Below, one piece after another: positions 33,484 to 42,492 of a stretch of DNA of 64,000 nucleotides; the first letter of the stretch is position 1, and every line of letters starts with the position of its first letter. The translations under genes and the position numbers were made by a program. Origin of the DNA: Rhodococcus jostii RHA1 (GTDB taxonomy: Bacteria; Actinomycetota; Actinomycetes; Mycobacteriales; Mycobacteriaceae). The stretch is taken from the NCBI RefSeq assembly GCF_000014565.1, contig NC_008268.1, positions 4,464,001 through 4,528,000 on the forward strand, read 5' to 3'. The notes below the pieces were generated by a model. That model had not been told where the DNA came from. It worked only from the letters and a program-made list of their open reading frames with translations, and searched no databases.

Positions 33484-33495
33484 CGGCTGTCTCCT

Positions 33496-34761
33496 CTAGG
33501 ACCCGGCCGCGGCGATCGCGGACTGGATGTCGGCGGCGGCCTGGTCCACCGTCTTCTCGCCTTTGATCGCGGCGTAGGCGTTGTTCTGCACGGCCCGGGT
33601 GACCGCGGGATAGAACGGGGTGATCGGCCGGGTCACGGCGTTCTCGATCGACGTCTTCAACGTGGGGAGGTACGGGTACTGCTCGATCAGCTCCGGGTCG
33701 TCGTAGACGTCGGCGCGGACGGGGGCGAGCGATCCCTGCGAGAGGAAGAATGCCTGTGACTTCTTCTCCAGGAAGAACTTCAGGAAGTCCGAGGCGGTCG
33801 CCTTGTGCTCGGAGTACACGTTGATCGCGGCGCTGTGCCCGCCGAGTGTCGAGTGACCGGGCCCGCTCTTCCCCGGCAGCGGCGCCACCGCGAACTTGCC
33901 CGACACTGCGGAACTGCCCTGACCGTCCATCAGGCTGTACGCGTACGGCCAGTTGCGCATGAACAGCAGGTCGCCGCTCTGGAGCGCCTGCCGTGCCTGC
34001 TCCTCCTGGAACGTGACGGACTCGCGGGGGATGGCACCCGAACGGTAGGCGTCGACGAGCGATTGGAGCCCCGCCTTGGCTTCCGGGGTGGTCATCGTCG
34101 GGGTCACGCCGTCCGGTCCGAGGATCGACCCGCCCGCGGTGTTGATGGCCTCGGACGCGTTGACGGTCAGCCCCTCGTACTTGGCGTACTGCCCGGCGTA
34201 GCAGCCGATTCCGGCGTGTTGCGCCGTCCCGCACGCGCCGAGGAGTTCGTCCCAGGTGGCGGGCGGATGATCCAGCAGGTCGGTGCGGTAGTAGAGCAGC
34301 GCGCCGTCACTGGTCTGCGGAGCCGCATACAGGACGTCCCCGTACGTGGCCCCCGCGACCGTCGCGGGGAGCAGGCCGGACGTGTCGATCGCCATCGGGC
34401 CCTCGAGTGGTTGCAGCCATCCGCGGGCCGCGAATTCGGCGGTCCACACGACGTCGACGACGGCGACGTCGTACCCGGAGTCGCGGGACTGGAAGTGCTG
34501 CACCAAGTCCTCGTGCTGCTGGTCTGCCTGGTCGGACTGCTCCTTGAACGTCACCTCCTCGCCGGGATGGATGGCGTTCCATTCGTCGATCAGCGGCCGG
34601 ATGACGTTGGAGTTGTCCTTGCCCTGCACGTAGGTGATGGGCCCGCGGCCATCCAGGTTCTCCTTCTCCGCCTGCGCGGCTGCGTCGATGCCCTGATCGG
34701 CGCAGGACGTCGCCGCGAACAGGACGCCGACGGCCACCGCGGCGGCGGCGACGCGCTTCAT
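33496..34761 (-). CDS. Sugar ABC transporter substrate-binding lipoprotein
   Basis: 421 residues. Signal peptide with lipobox VLFAATSCADQ. Family 1 extracellular solute-binding fold: DVAVVDVVWTAEFAARGWLQPLE, AAPQTSDGALLYYRTDLL, FLKFFLEKKSQAFFLSQGSLAPVRADVY. The co-transcribed GH13 enzyme suggests alpha-glucosides such as maltose, isomaltose or trehalose. Start overlaps the GH13 stop (ATGA). Confidence 0.92.
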   Translation of the reverse strand: MKRVAAAAVAVGVLFAATSCADQGIDAAAQAEKENLDGRGPITYVQGKDNSNVIRPLIDEWNAIHPGEEVTFKEQSDQADQQHEDLVQHFQSRDSGYDVAVVDVVWTAEFAARGWLQPLEGPMAIDTSGLLPATVAGATYGDVLYAAPQTSDGALLYYRTDLLDHPPATWDELLGACGTAQHAGIGCYAGQYAKYEGLTVNASEAINTAGGSILGPDGVTPTMTTPEAKAGLQSLVDAYRSGAIPRESVTFQEEQARQALQSGDLLFMRNWPYAYSLMDGQGSSAVSGKFAVAPLPGKSGPGHSTLGGHSAAINVYSEHKATASDFLKFFLEKKSQAFFLSQGSLAPVRADVYDDPELIEQYPYLPTLKTSIENAVTRPITPFYPAVTRAVQNNAYAAIKGEKTVDQAAADIQSAIAAAGS

Positions 34762-36443
34762 CGTGATTCACCCGTGCCCGGTTCCGACAGCCACACCGCG
34801 GCGTCGGACGGGAGAACCCCGCCGGTGATGCCGGCGACCGAACCGAGTACGACGGTCAGTCGTTCGGGGAGTGCGATCGGTTCGGTGCCGGTGTTCACCC
34901 AGCACTGCACTGCGCCGCGGGCGAACGCGAGCACGTCCCGGGGAGTGTCGAGCCACTCGACGGCATGCGGGGTGTCGAAGAATTCGCGTCGCAGTTCCAG
35001 CGCCTCGCGGTACAGCGTGAGGAACGACTCGGGGTGGCCGGCCTGCGCTTCCGCGGTGTGCGGGGCCCAGTGTCCCGGCTGCGGAAGCCACGTGTCCTCC
35101 TCCGCGTCGAACGGGGAGAAGCCGTACGGCACTGCGTCGTTCGACCACGGGATCGGAACCCGGCAGCCATCCCGGCCGCGGTCGGTGAAGCCGGTCTGGA
35201 ACCACGTCGGATCCTGCCGGACCTCGTCGGGAAGGTCCTCGACCTCTTCCAGTCCGAGTTCCTCGCCCTGGTAGATGTATGCGGTGCCAGGCAACGCCAG
35301 CTGCAGCAGCGCGGCCGCGCGGGCACGACGCCGGCCCAGTTCGTGGTTCGGATCCTCGAGCGCCCAGCGGGCCCGCTCCCAATCGGTTTCGACCAGGTGG
35401 TCGGGCTGCGAGCGCGAGTAGCGGGTGACGGTGCGGGGAACGTCGTGGTTGGAGAGCACCCACGTAGCGGGTGCGCCGACGGTCGCCGCCTGCTCGAGCG
35501 CGTCGTCGATCACGGCACGGATGCTCACAGAACGCCAAGGGGCGCGCAGGAAATCGAACTGGAACGCGGTGTGCAGCTCGTCGGGCCGCAGGTAGCGGGC
35601 CAGGCGGTCGTTGCCGGGTACCCAGGCCTCGGCGACGAAGACGCGGTCGGCGTAGGTGTTGGCGACGGCCCGCCAGCCCCGGTACACCTCGTGGACGGCA
35701 TCCTGATCCCACGCGGGGTGGGGGTCGGTGTGTTGCGAACCGGGAAGGCGCTCACCGGCATCGGGGAGTGCGGGATCCTTGGCCAGGCCGTGGGCGACGT
35801 CGATCCGGAAACCGTCGACGCCCTTGTCGAACCAGAAGCGCAGGATGTCCTCGAACTCTGCCCGGACCTCGGGGTGCTCCCAGTTGAGGTCGGGCTGGGC
35901 GGGAGCGAACAGATGCAGGTACCACTCGCCGGTGCCCAGGCGGCTCCACGCGGGACCGCCGAACGCGCTCTGCCAGTCGTTGGGTGGCTCGTCGCCTGCC
36001 GGACCGCGCCCGGGGCGGAAGATGTAGCGGTCGCGGGCTCCGGGCTCGTCGCGGAGGGCGGCCTCGAACCAGCGGTGCTCGCTGGAGGTGTGGTTGGGCA
36101 CGATGTCGAGGATCACGCGGATCCCCAGCTCGTGGGCCTCGGCGATGAACGCCTCACCCTCCGCGAGCGTGCCGTACGACGGCTCGATGTCGCGGAAGTC
36201 GGCCACGTCGTAGCCGGCGTCCGCCATCGGCGACGGGTACCAGGGATTGATCCACACGGCGTCGACGCCGAGGTCGGCGAGGTAGGGCAGCTTGGAACGC
36301 AAGCCGGTGAGGTCGCCGATGCCGTCGCCGTTCCCGTCGGCGAAGCTGCGGATGTAGACCTGGTAGACGACGGCCGTCTTCCACCAGGCCTCTGGGTGCC
36401 GGCTCGCGACGGTGGTTGCGGTCGACTCCACGGACTGGGTCAT
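34758..36443 (-). CDS. GH13 alpha-glucosidase (oligo-1,6-/alpha-1,4-glucosidase type)
   Basis: 561 residues, cytoplasmic (no signal). Catalytic nucleophile Asp in GFRIDVAHG, acid/base Glu in VFVAEAWV, third Asp in VLSNHDVPR; calcium-like loop DGNGDGIGD near the N-terminus and the GYDVADF motif. Hydrolyses short alpha-glucosides brought in by the transporter whose genes follow. First gene of the operon; two LacI-type sites lie in the 180 bases upstream. Confidence 0.93.
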   Translation of the reverse strand: MTQSVESTATTVASRHPEAWWKTAVVYQVYIRSFADGNGDGIGDLTGLRSKLPYLADLGVDAVWINPWYPSPMADAGYDVADFRDIEPSYGTLAEGEAFIAEAHELGIRVILDIVPNHTSSEHRWFEAALRDEPGARDRYIFRPGRGPAGDEPPNDWQSAFGGPAWSRLGTGEWYLHLFAPAQPDLNWEHPEVRAEFEDILRFWFDKGVDGFRIDVAHGLAKDPALPDAGERLPGSQHTDPHPAWDQDAVHEVYRGWRAVANTYADRVFVAEAWVPGNDRLARYLRPDELHTAFQFDFLRAPWRSVSIRAVIDDALEQAATVGAPATWVLSNHDVPRTVTRYSRSQPDHLVETDWERARWALEDPNHELGRRRARAAALLQLALPGTAYIYQGEELGLEEVEDLPDEVRQDPTWFQTGFTDRGRDGCRVPIPWSNDAVPYGFSPFDAEEDTWLPQPGHWAPHTAEAQAGHPESFLTLYREALELRREFFDTPHAVEWLDTPRDVLAFARGAVQCWVNTGTEPIALPERLTVVLGSVAGITGGVLPSDAAVWLSEPGTGESR

Positions 36444-36480
36444 CGAATCTCCTCGGTGGGGGATGGGATGGGGAAATGTG

Positions 36481-36500
36481 ATGCGTAAACGTTTGCGTAA
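36481..36500. promoter_or_regulatory. LacI-type operator 1 (sugar operon side)
   Basis: An imperfect palindrome centred on AAACGTTT with TGCGT on both flanks, 38 bases before the GH13 start. Read on the minus strand it matches operator 2 in ACGCAAA..TTT. Likely bound by the divergent LacI-family protein. Confidence 0.65.
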
Positions 36501-36588
36501 ATAGCGTGAGGCACGTCACAGGGGGCTGTCAACTCGAGCGGTGAGATTCTTTTTTCGCACTACAGCGTCATGGAACTTGTGAGGATTC

Positions 36589-36606
36589 AACGCAAATATT
36601 TGCGTT
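36589..36606. promoter_or_regulatory. LacI-type operator 2 (regulator side)
   Basis: AACGCAAATATTTGCGTT is a perfect 18-bp palindrome 19 bases before the lacI-like gene. With operator 1, about 105 bases away, it could support autoregulation and looping across the divergent promoters. Confidence 0.8.
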
Positions 36607-36625
36607 ACTCGCTTACTGTAGGAAC

Positions 36626-37642
36626 GTGATCCCCAAGCAGTCCGTCAACATGGCCGACGTCGCGCGCCGCACCGGAGTCTCGATCGCCACCGTCTCGCGC
36701 GCGTTGCGCGGCGAACGCGGTGTGTCTGAAGCGACCCGACTGCGAATTCAGAGGGCCGCCGACGAGTTGGCGTACGTCATCTCACCCGAGGCGTCGAAGC
36801 TGTCGGGCGGCGCGACGGGCCGGGTGGCCGTCGTGGTGCCGTGGATCGACGCCTGGTTCTACTCGCGGATTCTCGCCGGCATCGAACACGAACTCCGCGC
36901 CGCGGACCTGGACGTGTTGCTGTACTGCCTCGAGGAGTCGTCCCAGCGCGAATCGTTCTTCGAACGGCTTCCCTTGCGCCGCAAGGTCGATGCCGTCATC
37001 GCCGTGGCGTTTCCTCTCACCGGGCCGGAGCGGGCCCGGCTCGAGGAGATGGATGTGACCGTCGTCGTCATCGGCGCGCACGCCGGCGAGTTCCCGTCCG
37101 TCCGTATCGACGACGAACTGGCCGCGCGTCAGGCCGTCGGGCACCTGATCAGGATCGGCCACACCCGGATCGGAATGATCCGCACCGTGGACCCGGAGGG
37201 TCAGTACTGGGAGGGCGACATCGCCCGGGTGGCGGGATTCCATGCCGCTCTCGCCGACGCCGGACTCGACGACGACTGCACGGCGACCGTTCCCTGGGGA
37301 ATCGAGGGCGGCGAGCGCGGCATGGAACTGCTGCTCAGCCGTGCCGAGGTGCCCACCGCGGTGTTCTGTCATTCCGACGAGGTCGCCGTCGGAGCGTTGC
37401 GCACGCTGCGACGTGCGGGGATTTCCGTTCCGGCCGGGATGTCGGTGATCGGGATCGACGATCACCCGACGGCCGAGCTGGCCGACCTGACCACGGTGCG
37501 GCAGCCGGTCGGGGAGCAGGGTGCGGCGGCCGGCCGGGCGGTCGTGGAACTGCTCAGCGGACGGGAACCGGCGGAACGGGCGGTCGTGCTCCCGACCCAC
37601 CTGGTGGTTCGGGGCTCGACCGCCCGCCCTCCGGAACTCTGA
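36626..37642 (+). CDS. LacI-family repressor of the alpha-glucoside operon
   Basis: 338 residues. Helix-turn-helix and hinge: MADVARRTGVSIATVSRALRGERGVSEATRLRIQRAADELAYV, followed by a periplasmic-binding-protein-like sensor domain (GRVAVVVPWIDAWFYSRILAGI, VFCHSDEVAVGALRTLRRAGISVPAGMSVIGIDDHPTAELADLTTVRQP). Start GTG 36626; ATG 36650 would also keep the DNA-binding domain. Divergent from the GH13/ABC operon and flanked by its operators, so it very probably represses that operon until a sugar binds. Confidence 0.92.
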   Translation: MIPKQSVNMADVARRTGVSIATVSRALRGERGVSEATRLRIQRAADELAYVISPEASKLSGGATGRVAVVVPWIDAWFYSRILAGIEHELRAADLDVLLYCLEESSQRESFFERLPLRRKVDAVIAVAFPLTGPERARLEEMDVTVVVIGAHAGEFPSVRIDDELAARQAVGHLIRIGHTRIGMIRTVDPEGQYWEGDIARVAGFHAALADAGLDDDCTATVPWGIEGGERGMELLLSRAEVPTAVFCHSDEVAVGALRTLRRAGISVPAGMSVIGIDDHPTAELADLTTVRQPVGEQGAAAGRAVVELLSGREPAERAVVLPTHLVVRGSTARPPEL

Positions 37643-37644
37643 CG

Positions 37645-38727
<1,083 letters not shown>

Positions 38728-38884
38728 GAGAAATGAATCCCTCCACCGGCAGGAACGTGCCGGACGATCCGAGTGTTAGGGGTGTGCCGGCAGACACCGA
38801 CGAGGAAGAACTATGGCCTAGATCACAGTGCTTGTCCACTTGGAGGCGAGCTGAGCTTTGTTCTCGAAAAGACGGAAGTGTGTA

Positions 38885-38913
38885 TTGATGAAAATCCAAA
38901 GGTCCTCTACTGT
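38885..38913 (+). promoter_or_regulatory. Candidate sigma-A promoter of the ROK kinase-whiB unit
   Basis: TTGATG (38885-38890) and TACTGT (38908-38913) are separated by 17 bases, 45 bases before the kinase start. It lies in the 230-base divergent region with the ABC ATPase gene, in which nothing else is distinct. Confidence 0.4.
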
Positions 38914-38957
38914 CAGCGTGACACCCCTCACTCGCAGATTTGAAGAGGACACGAGAC

Positions 38958-39962
38958 ATGGCTCTGACAATTGGCATCGACGTGGGTGGCACGAAGATCG
39001 CAGCCGGCGTGGTCGACACCGACGGAGTCATCCACCGGATGGTGCGTCGTGACACCCCGTCCCACGATGCGCGCCGTGTCGAGAACGTCATCGCCGAACT
39101 CGTCCGCGACCTGGCGGATACCCACCCGGTGCAGGCGGTCGGCATCGGCGCGGCCGGCTTCGTCGCCGCGGACCTCAGCACCGTGCTCTTCGCCCCGAAT
39201 CTGGCCTGGCGCAACGAGCCTCTCGGCGAGGTGGTCGAAGCGGCGTGCGGACTGCCGACGGTGGTGGAGAACGATGCCAACGCCGCGGCATGGGGCGAGG
39301 CGCGCTTCGGGGCCGGGCGGACGGGGCAGACCGTCGTCGTGCTCACGGTCGGAACCGGGATCGGCGGCGGCATCGTCGTCGACGGCGTGCTCCATCGCGG
39401 CAAGTTCGGTGTGGCCGCGGAATTCGGGCATCTCAATGTCGAACCGCACGGTCGCCGATGCGGCTGTGGCAACCACGGCTGCTGGGAGCGTTACGCCAGT
39501 GGCCGGGCGCTCGTCCGCGAGGCGCAGGATCTGGCGAACGTCTCGCCCGGTTTCGCCGCCGACCTCCTGGCCCGCGCCGGCGGACGGGCGGACGCCATCA
39601 CGGGCCTGCACATCACCGCGGCCGCGCAGGAAGGTGACCCCGCCGCGCTCGAGTGTTTCCGGGTGATCGGTTCCTGGCTGGGTCATGGCATGGCGGACAT
39701 CGCGGCGTTCTTCGACCCCGACCTGTTCATCATCGGCGGGGGAGTGTGCGAGGCGGGCGAACTGCTGCGCGGTCCCGCCGCCGCCGCGTTCGAGAACCGT
39801 CTCACCGGACGCGCACACCGACCGGTCGCCGAGGTGCGACTGGCTGAACTCGGCGCGAACGTCGGCATCGTCGGCGCCGCCGATCTGGCCCGGGAACGAA
39901 TTCTCGGGCTCGCACACAACGGCTCACGAGTATCTGGAGGAGTGCAATGTCCAATCGGTTGA
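38958..39962 (+). CDS. ROK-family sugar kinase (glucokinase type)
   Basis: 334 residues from ATG 38958 (AAGAGGAC upstream). ATP phosphate loop IGIDVGGTKIAAGVVD, catalytic Asp in VENDANAAAWGEARFG, second GTGIGGGIVVDG, and zinc motif CGCGNHGCWERYASG (CxCGxxGCxE). Most likely phosphorylates glucose released by the neighbouring GH13 enzyme. It lacks a DNA-binding domain, so it is a kinase, not a ROK repressor. Its 3' end overlaps whiB by 16 bases. Confidence 0.9.
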   Translation: MALTIGIDVGGTKIAAGVVDTDGVIHRMVRRDTPSHDARRVENVIAELVRDLADTHPVQAVGIGAAGFVAADLSTVLFAPNLAWRNEPLGEVVEAACGLPTVVENDANAAAWGEARFGAGRTGQTVVVLTVGTGIGGGIVVDGVLHRGKFGVAAEFGHLNVEPHGRRCGCGNHGCWERYASGRALVREAQDLANVSPGFAADLLARAGGRADAITGLHITAAAQEGDPAALECFRVIGSWLGHGMADIAAFFDPDLFIIGGGVCEAGELLRGPAAAAFENRLTGRAHRPVAEVRLAELGANVGIVGAADLARERILGLAHNGSRVSGGVQCPIG

Positions 39963-40282
39963 GTCTTCCCATTCCGGTCGCCGAGGTGTGGGACTGGCAG
40001 AGGGACGCCGCGTGCCGCGGCTACGAGTCGTCCACGTTCTTCCACCCCGACCGCGAACGTGGCCGGGCTCGCGAGATGCGGGACTTCCGCGCCAAGATGA
40101 TCTGCCGCGGATGCCCCGTCCTGGTGCAGTGCCGGGAGCACGCGCTCAGTGTCGGTGAGCCGTACGGTATCTGGGGTGGACTCTCCGCGAACGAGCGTGA
40201 AGAACTGCTCGCCAATCACCACGGCCGGGTGGACGAGGCCGTCGCGGAATCCTTCGGCTTCGATCTGGCGCGCCAGGCCTGA
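39947..40282 (+). CDS. WhiB-family iron-sulfur transcription factor (WhiB3/WhiB2-like)
   Basis: 111 residues. The four cluster Cys are present: DAACRGYESSTFFHP, then MICRGCPVLVQCREHAL (Cx2Cx5C), followed by the GEPYGIWGGL turn and a basic/acidic C-terminal helix. FFHPDRERGRAR matches the WhiB3-like branch. Binds a [4Fe-4S] cluster and sigma factor region 4. Ribosome site GGAGGAG lies within the end of the ROK kinase gene, so translation is coupled to a sugar kinase gene, an unusual link. Confidence 0.9.
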   Translation: MSNRLSLPIPVAEVWDWQRDAACRGYESSTFFHPDRERGRAREMRDFRAKMICRGCPVLVQCREHALSVGEPYGIWGGLSANEREELLANHHGRVDEAVAESFGFDLARQA

Positions 40283-40292
40283 GCGGGAGCGG

Positions 40293-42101
40293 TCAGCTTC
40301 CGGCGGGCAGCATGACCACTCGGCTGTTGTCGGTGTCCGCGACGTACACGTCGCCTCGGCTCGACACGGCGATCCCCTCCGGCTGGTCCAGCTCGGAGAA
40401 CGGGAGAACCTCCTGCTCGTCCGAACCGGCGGCCAGTCGCAGAATGCGATTGTGGTTCTGATCGATGGCGTACACGGTTCCCTCGTCGTCGACCGCGACA
40501 CCACCGACGCTCTGGAGATCGGTGAACGGCAGGTAGCTCTGGGCATGGGTGGCGGCGTTCCACGCGAGAACCTTGTTGGGTGTGCCGACGTAGAGATCCC
40601 CGTGTTCACTGACGGCGACGGCGAACGGGCCGATCACCGTCAGCGGCACCGCGACGGGAGCCGCGGTGACGTCGTGCAGCGACATCACCCGATTGTTCAG
40701 CGTATCGGCGACATACAGCGTGGCGTCCGGCCCGAGTGCGATTCCGAACGGCTGGTCGAGTCCGGCGAACGGCAGCGGCACCTGGGTGCTGCCGTGCAGC
40801 ATCGTCACGGTGTTGGTCACCAGATCGGAGACGTAGACGTCGCCGGACGCACTGACCGCGACTCCCTGCGGAACCTCGAGTCCGGTGAAGGGAAGAACTG
40901 TCTGCTCGTACGTCCCGGCGCTCACTTTCAGGACCTGTTTGGCCGCGCTGTCGGCGATGTACAGGTCTCCGGTGCCCGAGACCGTGAGCCCTGCCGGACC
41001 CTGTAGACCGGTCAGCGGGAGCACGACCTGCGCGCTCGTCGACTCCTCTCCCGGCCAGGCGACATAGGCGACGGCGGCGACGACGAGGACGAGGACGCCG
41101 GCCAGCAGCGCGGCGAGCAGTCGGCGCGTCCGCCGCCCCGCGACCGGTGTCGGTTTCGTGGGCACCGCACCCGGCACGGTGTCGGGACGGGTCACGTCCG
41201 GACCGCTCGCGCGGGTGGTCGAGGCGGGGTCGACCAGGGCAGCAGGCCGGGTCACGTGGCCGGGCCCGGACCACTCGATCGCGCGGACGGCGTCGCTGAA
41301 CTCACGACAGGTCGAGTAGCGATCTTCGCGGTTCTTGGCCAAGGCGCGCGCGACGACCGCATCGACACCGGTGGGCAACCCGGGGCGCACCACGCTCGGC
41401 TGGGGAATCGGTCCGTTCAGATGGCCGTGCATCACCGAGGACGCGGTGTTGCCGGGGTACGGCGGTTCGTTGGTGAGCAGGTGGAAGAAGGTGCAGCCCA
41501 ACGCGTAGATGTCGACGCGATGGTCGAGTTTCTCGCCCTCGATCTGCTCGGGCGCGGCGTAGTGCAGGGTCGCCACCAACATCCCGGTGCGGGTCAGCTG
41601 ATGTGTTTCGTCCAGGGCCTTGGCGGTGCCGAAATCGGTGAGCAGGACCCGTTCTGGGTCGCCCGGCGCGAGCAGGATGTTCGCCGGCTTCACGTCGCGG
41701 TGCAGAATCCCGGCCTCGTGGGCGTAGTCGAGTGCCTTCCCTGTCTCGCTGACGATGTGGACGGCGCGCTCGACGTCCAGGGCGCCGGAGCCGAGCGCTT
41801 TCCTGGCGTCGCTGCCGGGAACGTACTGCATCGCGATCCACAACCTGCCGCCTTCGCGGCCGCGGTCGTGGACGGTGACGATGTTGGGATGGTCGAGATG
41901 CGCGGCGTGGTCTGCTTCCGATTCGAAGCGTGACCGGACGTAGTCGTCGTTCGTCCACGACGTGTCGAGCAGTTTGAGGGCGATCTTGCGCGGCAGGTTG
42001 GGATGCTGGGCGAGGTAGACGGTGCCCATGCCGCCTCGTCCCAGAACCCGTTCGATCACGTAGCCGGCAAACACCGTGCCCGGTTCGAACTCGCCGCTCA
42101 C
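40293..42101 (-). CDS. PknD-like Ser/Thr protein kinase with extracellular beta-propeller
   Basis: 602 residues. Kinase domain ~10-270: glycine loop LGRGGMGTVYLA, Lys in KIALKLL, HRDVKPANIL, DFGTAKA, APEQ. One membrane helix at ~325-345 (LLAALLAGVLVLVVAAVAYVAW). The outer C-terminus has about six NHL-like repeats of ~40 residues (LPLTGLQGPAGLTVSGTGDLYIADSA, FTGLEVPQGVAVSASGDVYVSD, and so on), the PknD sensor layout. In PknD the propeller senses an extracellular ligand. Convergent with whiB (10 bases). Confidence 0.92.
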   Translation of the reverse strand: MSGEFEPGTVFAGYVIERVLGRGGMGTVYLAQHPNLPRKIALKLLDTSWTNDDYVRSRFESEADHAAHLDHPNIVTVHDRGREGGRLWIAMQYVPGSDARKALGSGALDVERAVHIVSETGKALDYAHEAGILHRDVKPANILLAPGDPERVLLTDFGTAKALDETHQLTRTGMLVATLHYAAPEQIEGEKLDHRVDIYALGCTFFHLLTNEPPYPGNTASSVMHGHLNGPIPQPSVVRPGLPTGVDAVVARALAKNREDRYSTCREFSDAVRAIEWSGPGHVTRPAALVDPASTTRASGPDVTRPDTVPGAVPTKPTPVAGRRTRRLLAALLAGVLVLVVAAVAYVAWPGEESTSAQVVLPLTGLQGPAGLTVSGTGDLYIADSAAKQVLKVSAGTYEQTVLPFTGLEVPQGVAVSASGDVYVSDLVTNTVTMLHGSTQVPLPFAGLDQPFGIALGPDATLYVADTLNNRVMSLHDVTAAPVAVPLTVIGPFAVAVSEHGDLYVGTPNKVLAWNAATHAQSYLPFTDLQSVGGVAVDDEGTVYAIDQNHNRILRLAAGSDEQEVLPFSELDQPEGIAVSSRGDVYVADTDNSRVVMLPAGS

Positions 42102-42153
42102 ATCGGCTTCACCGCCTCCCGGGTCACTCCAACCATTGAACCCCGACGCCGGG

Positions 42154-42408
42154 TCAGTCCGGTAGCCGCCGCATCTCGATGACGGTCAGTCCCAGCGCGT
42201 CGAAGCGTGCCAGCATGCCCCGGAGATCCGTCGGGCTGTCGACCGGGCCGTAGAGCGTGGTGTCACCGGTCGTGACGTCCGAGACGTCCAACTCGGGGAA
42301 CGCGGCCAGCACCCGATCGGAGAGGGCGCCGCTGATCAGGAAGGCGTACCTGACCTTGCCGGGCCAGTTCGATTCAGGACGCACCACGGTGGGCTCCTTC
42401 ATTCGCAT
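42154..42408 (-). CDS. Small conserved protein, unknown function
   Basis: 84 residues, no membrane segment: VRYAFLISGALSDRVLAAFPELDVSDVTTGDTTLYGPVDSPTDLRGMLARFDALGLTVIEMRRLPD. The pattern of a small alpha/beta domain resembles short actinobacterial proteins encoded near ABC or regulatory genes. ATG 42408 or 42402 are possible starts. It lies 52 bases before the kinase gene on the same strand. Confidence 0.7.
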   Translation of the reverse strand: MRMKEPTVVRPESNWPGKVRYAFLISGALSDRVLAAFPELDVSDVTTGDTTLYGPVDSPTDLRGMLARFDALGLTVIEMRRLPD

Positions 42409-42492
42409 CGTCGTTCCAGAACTCGGTCAGCCGTAAATTTCAGGGTGACCGACGAAACGGCAACGCGCCTCACCCGCAAGTGGTGAACCGGC

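Noticed and set aside
38940..38957. TTG start six codons before the ROK kinase start
   Set aside because: ATG 38958 has a properly spaced AAGAGGAC and begins directly with the conserved MALTIGIDVGGTK.
42469..42486. Hairpin TCACC...GGTGA after the MalT-like gene
   Set aside because: Only a 5-bp stem; too weak to call a terminator.
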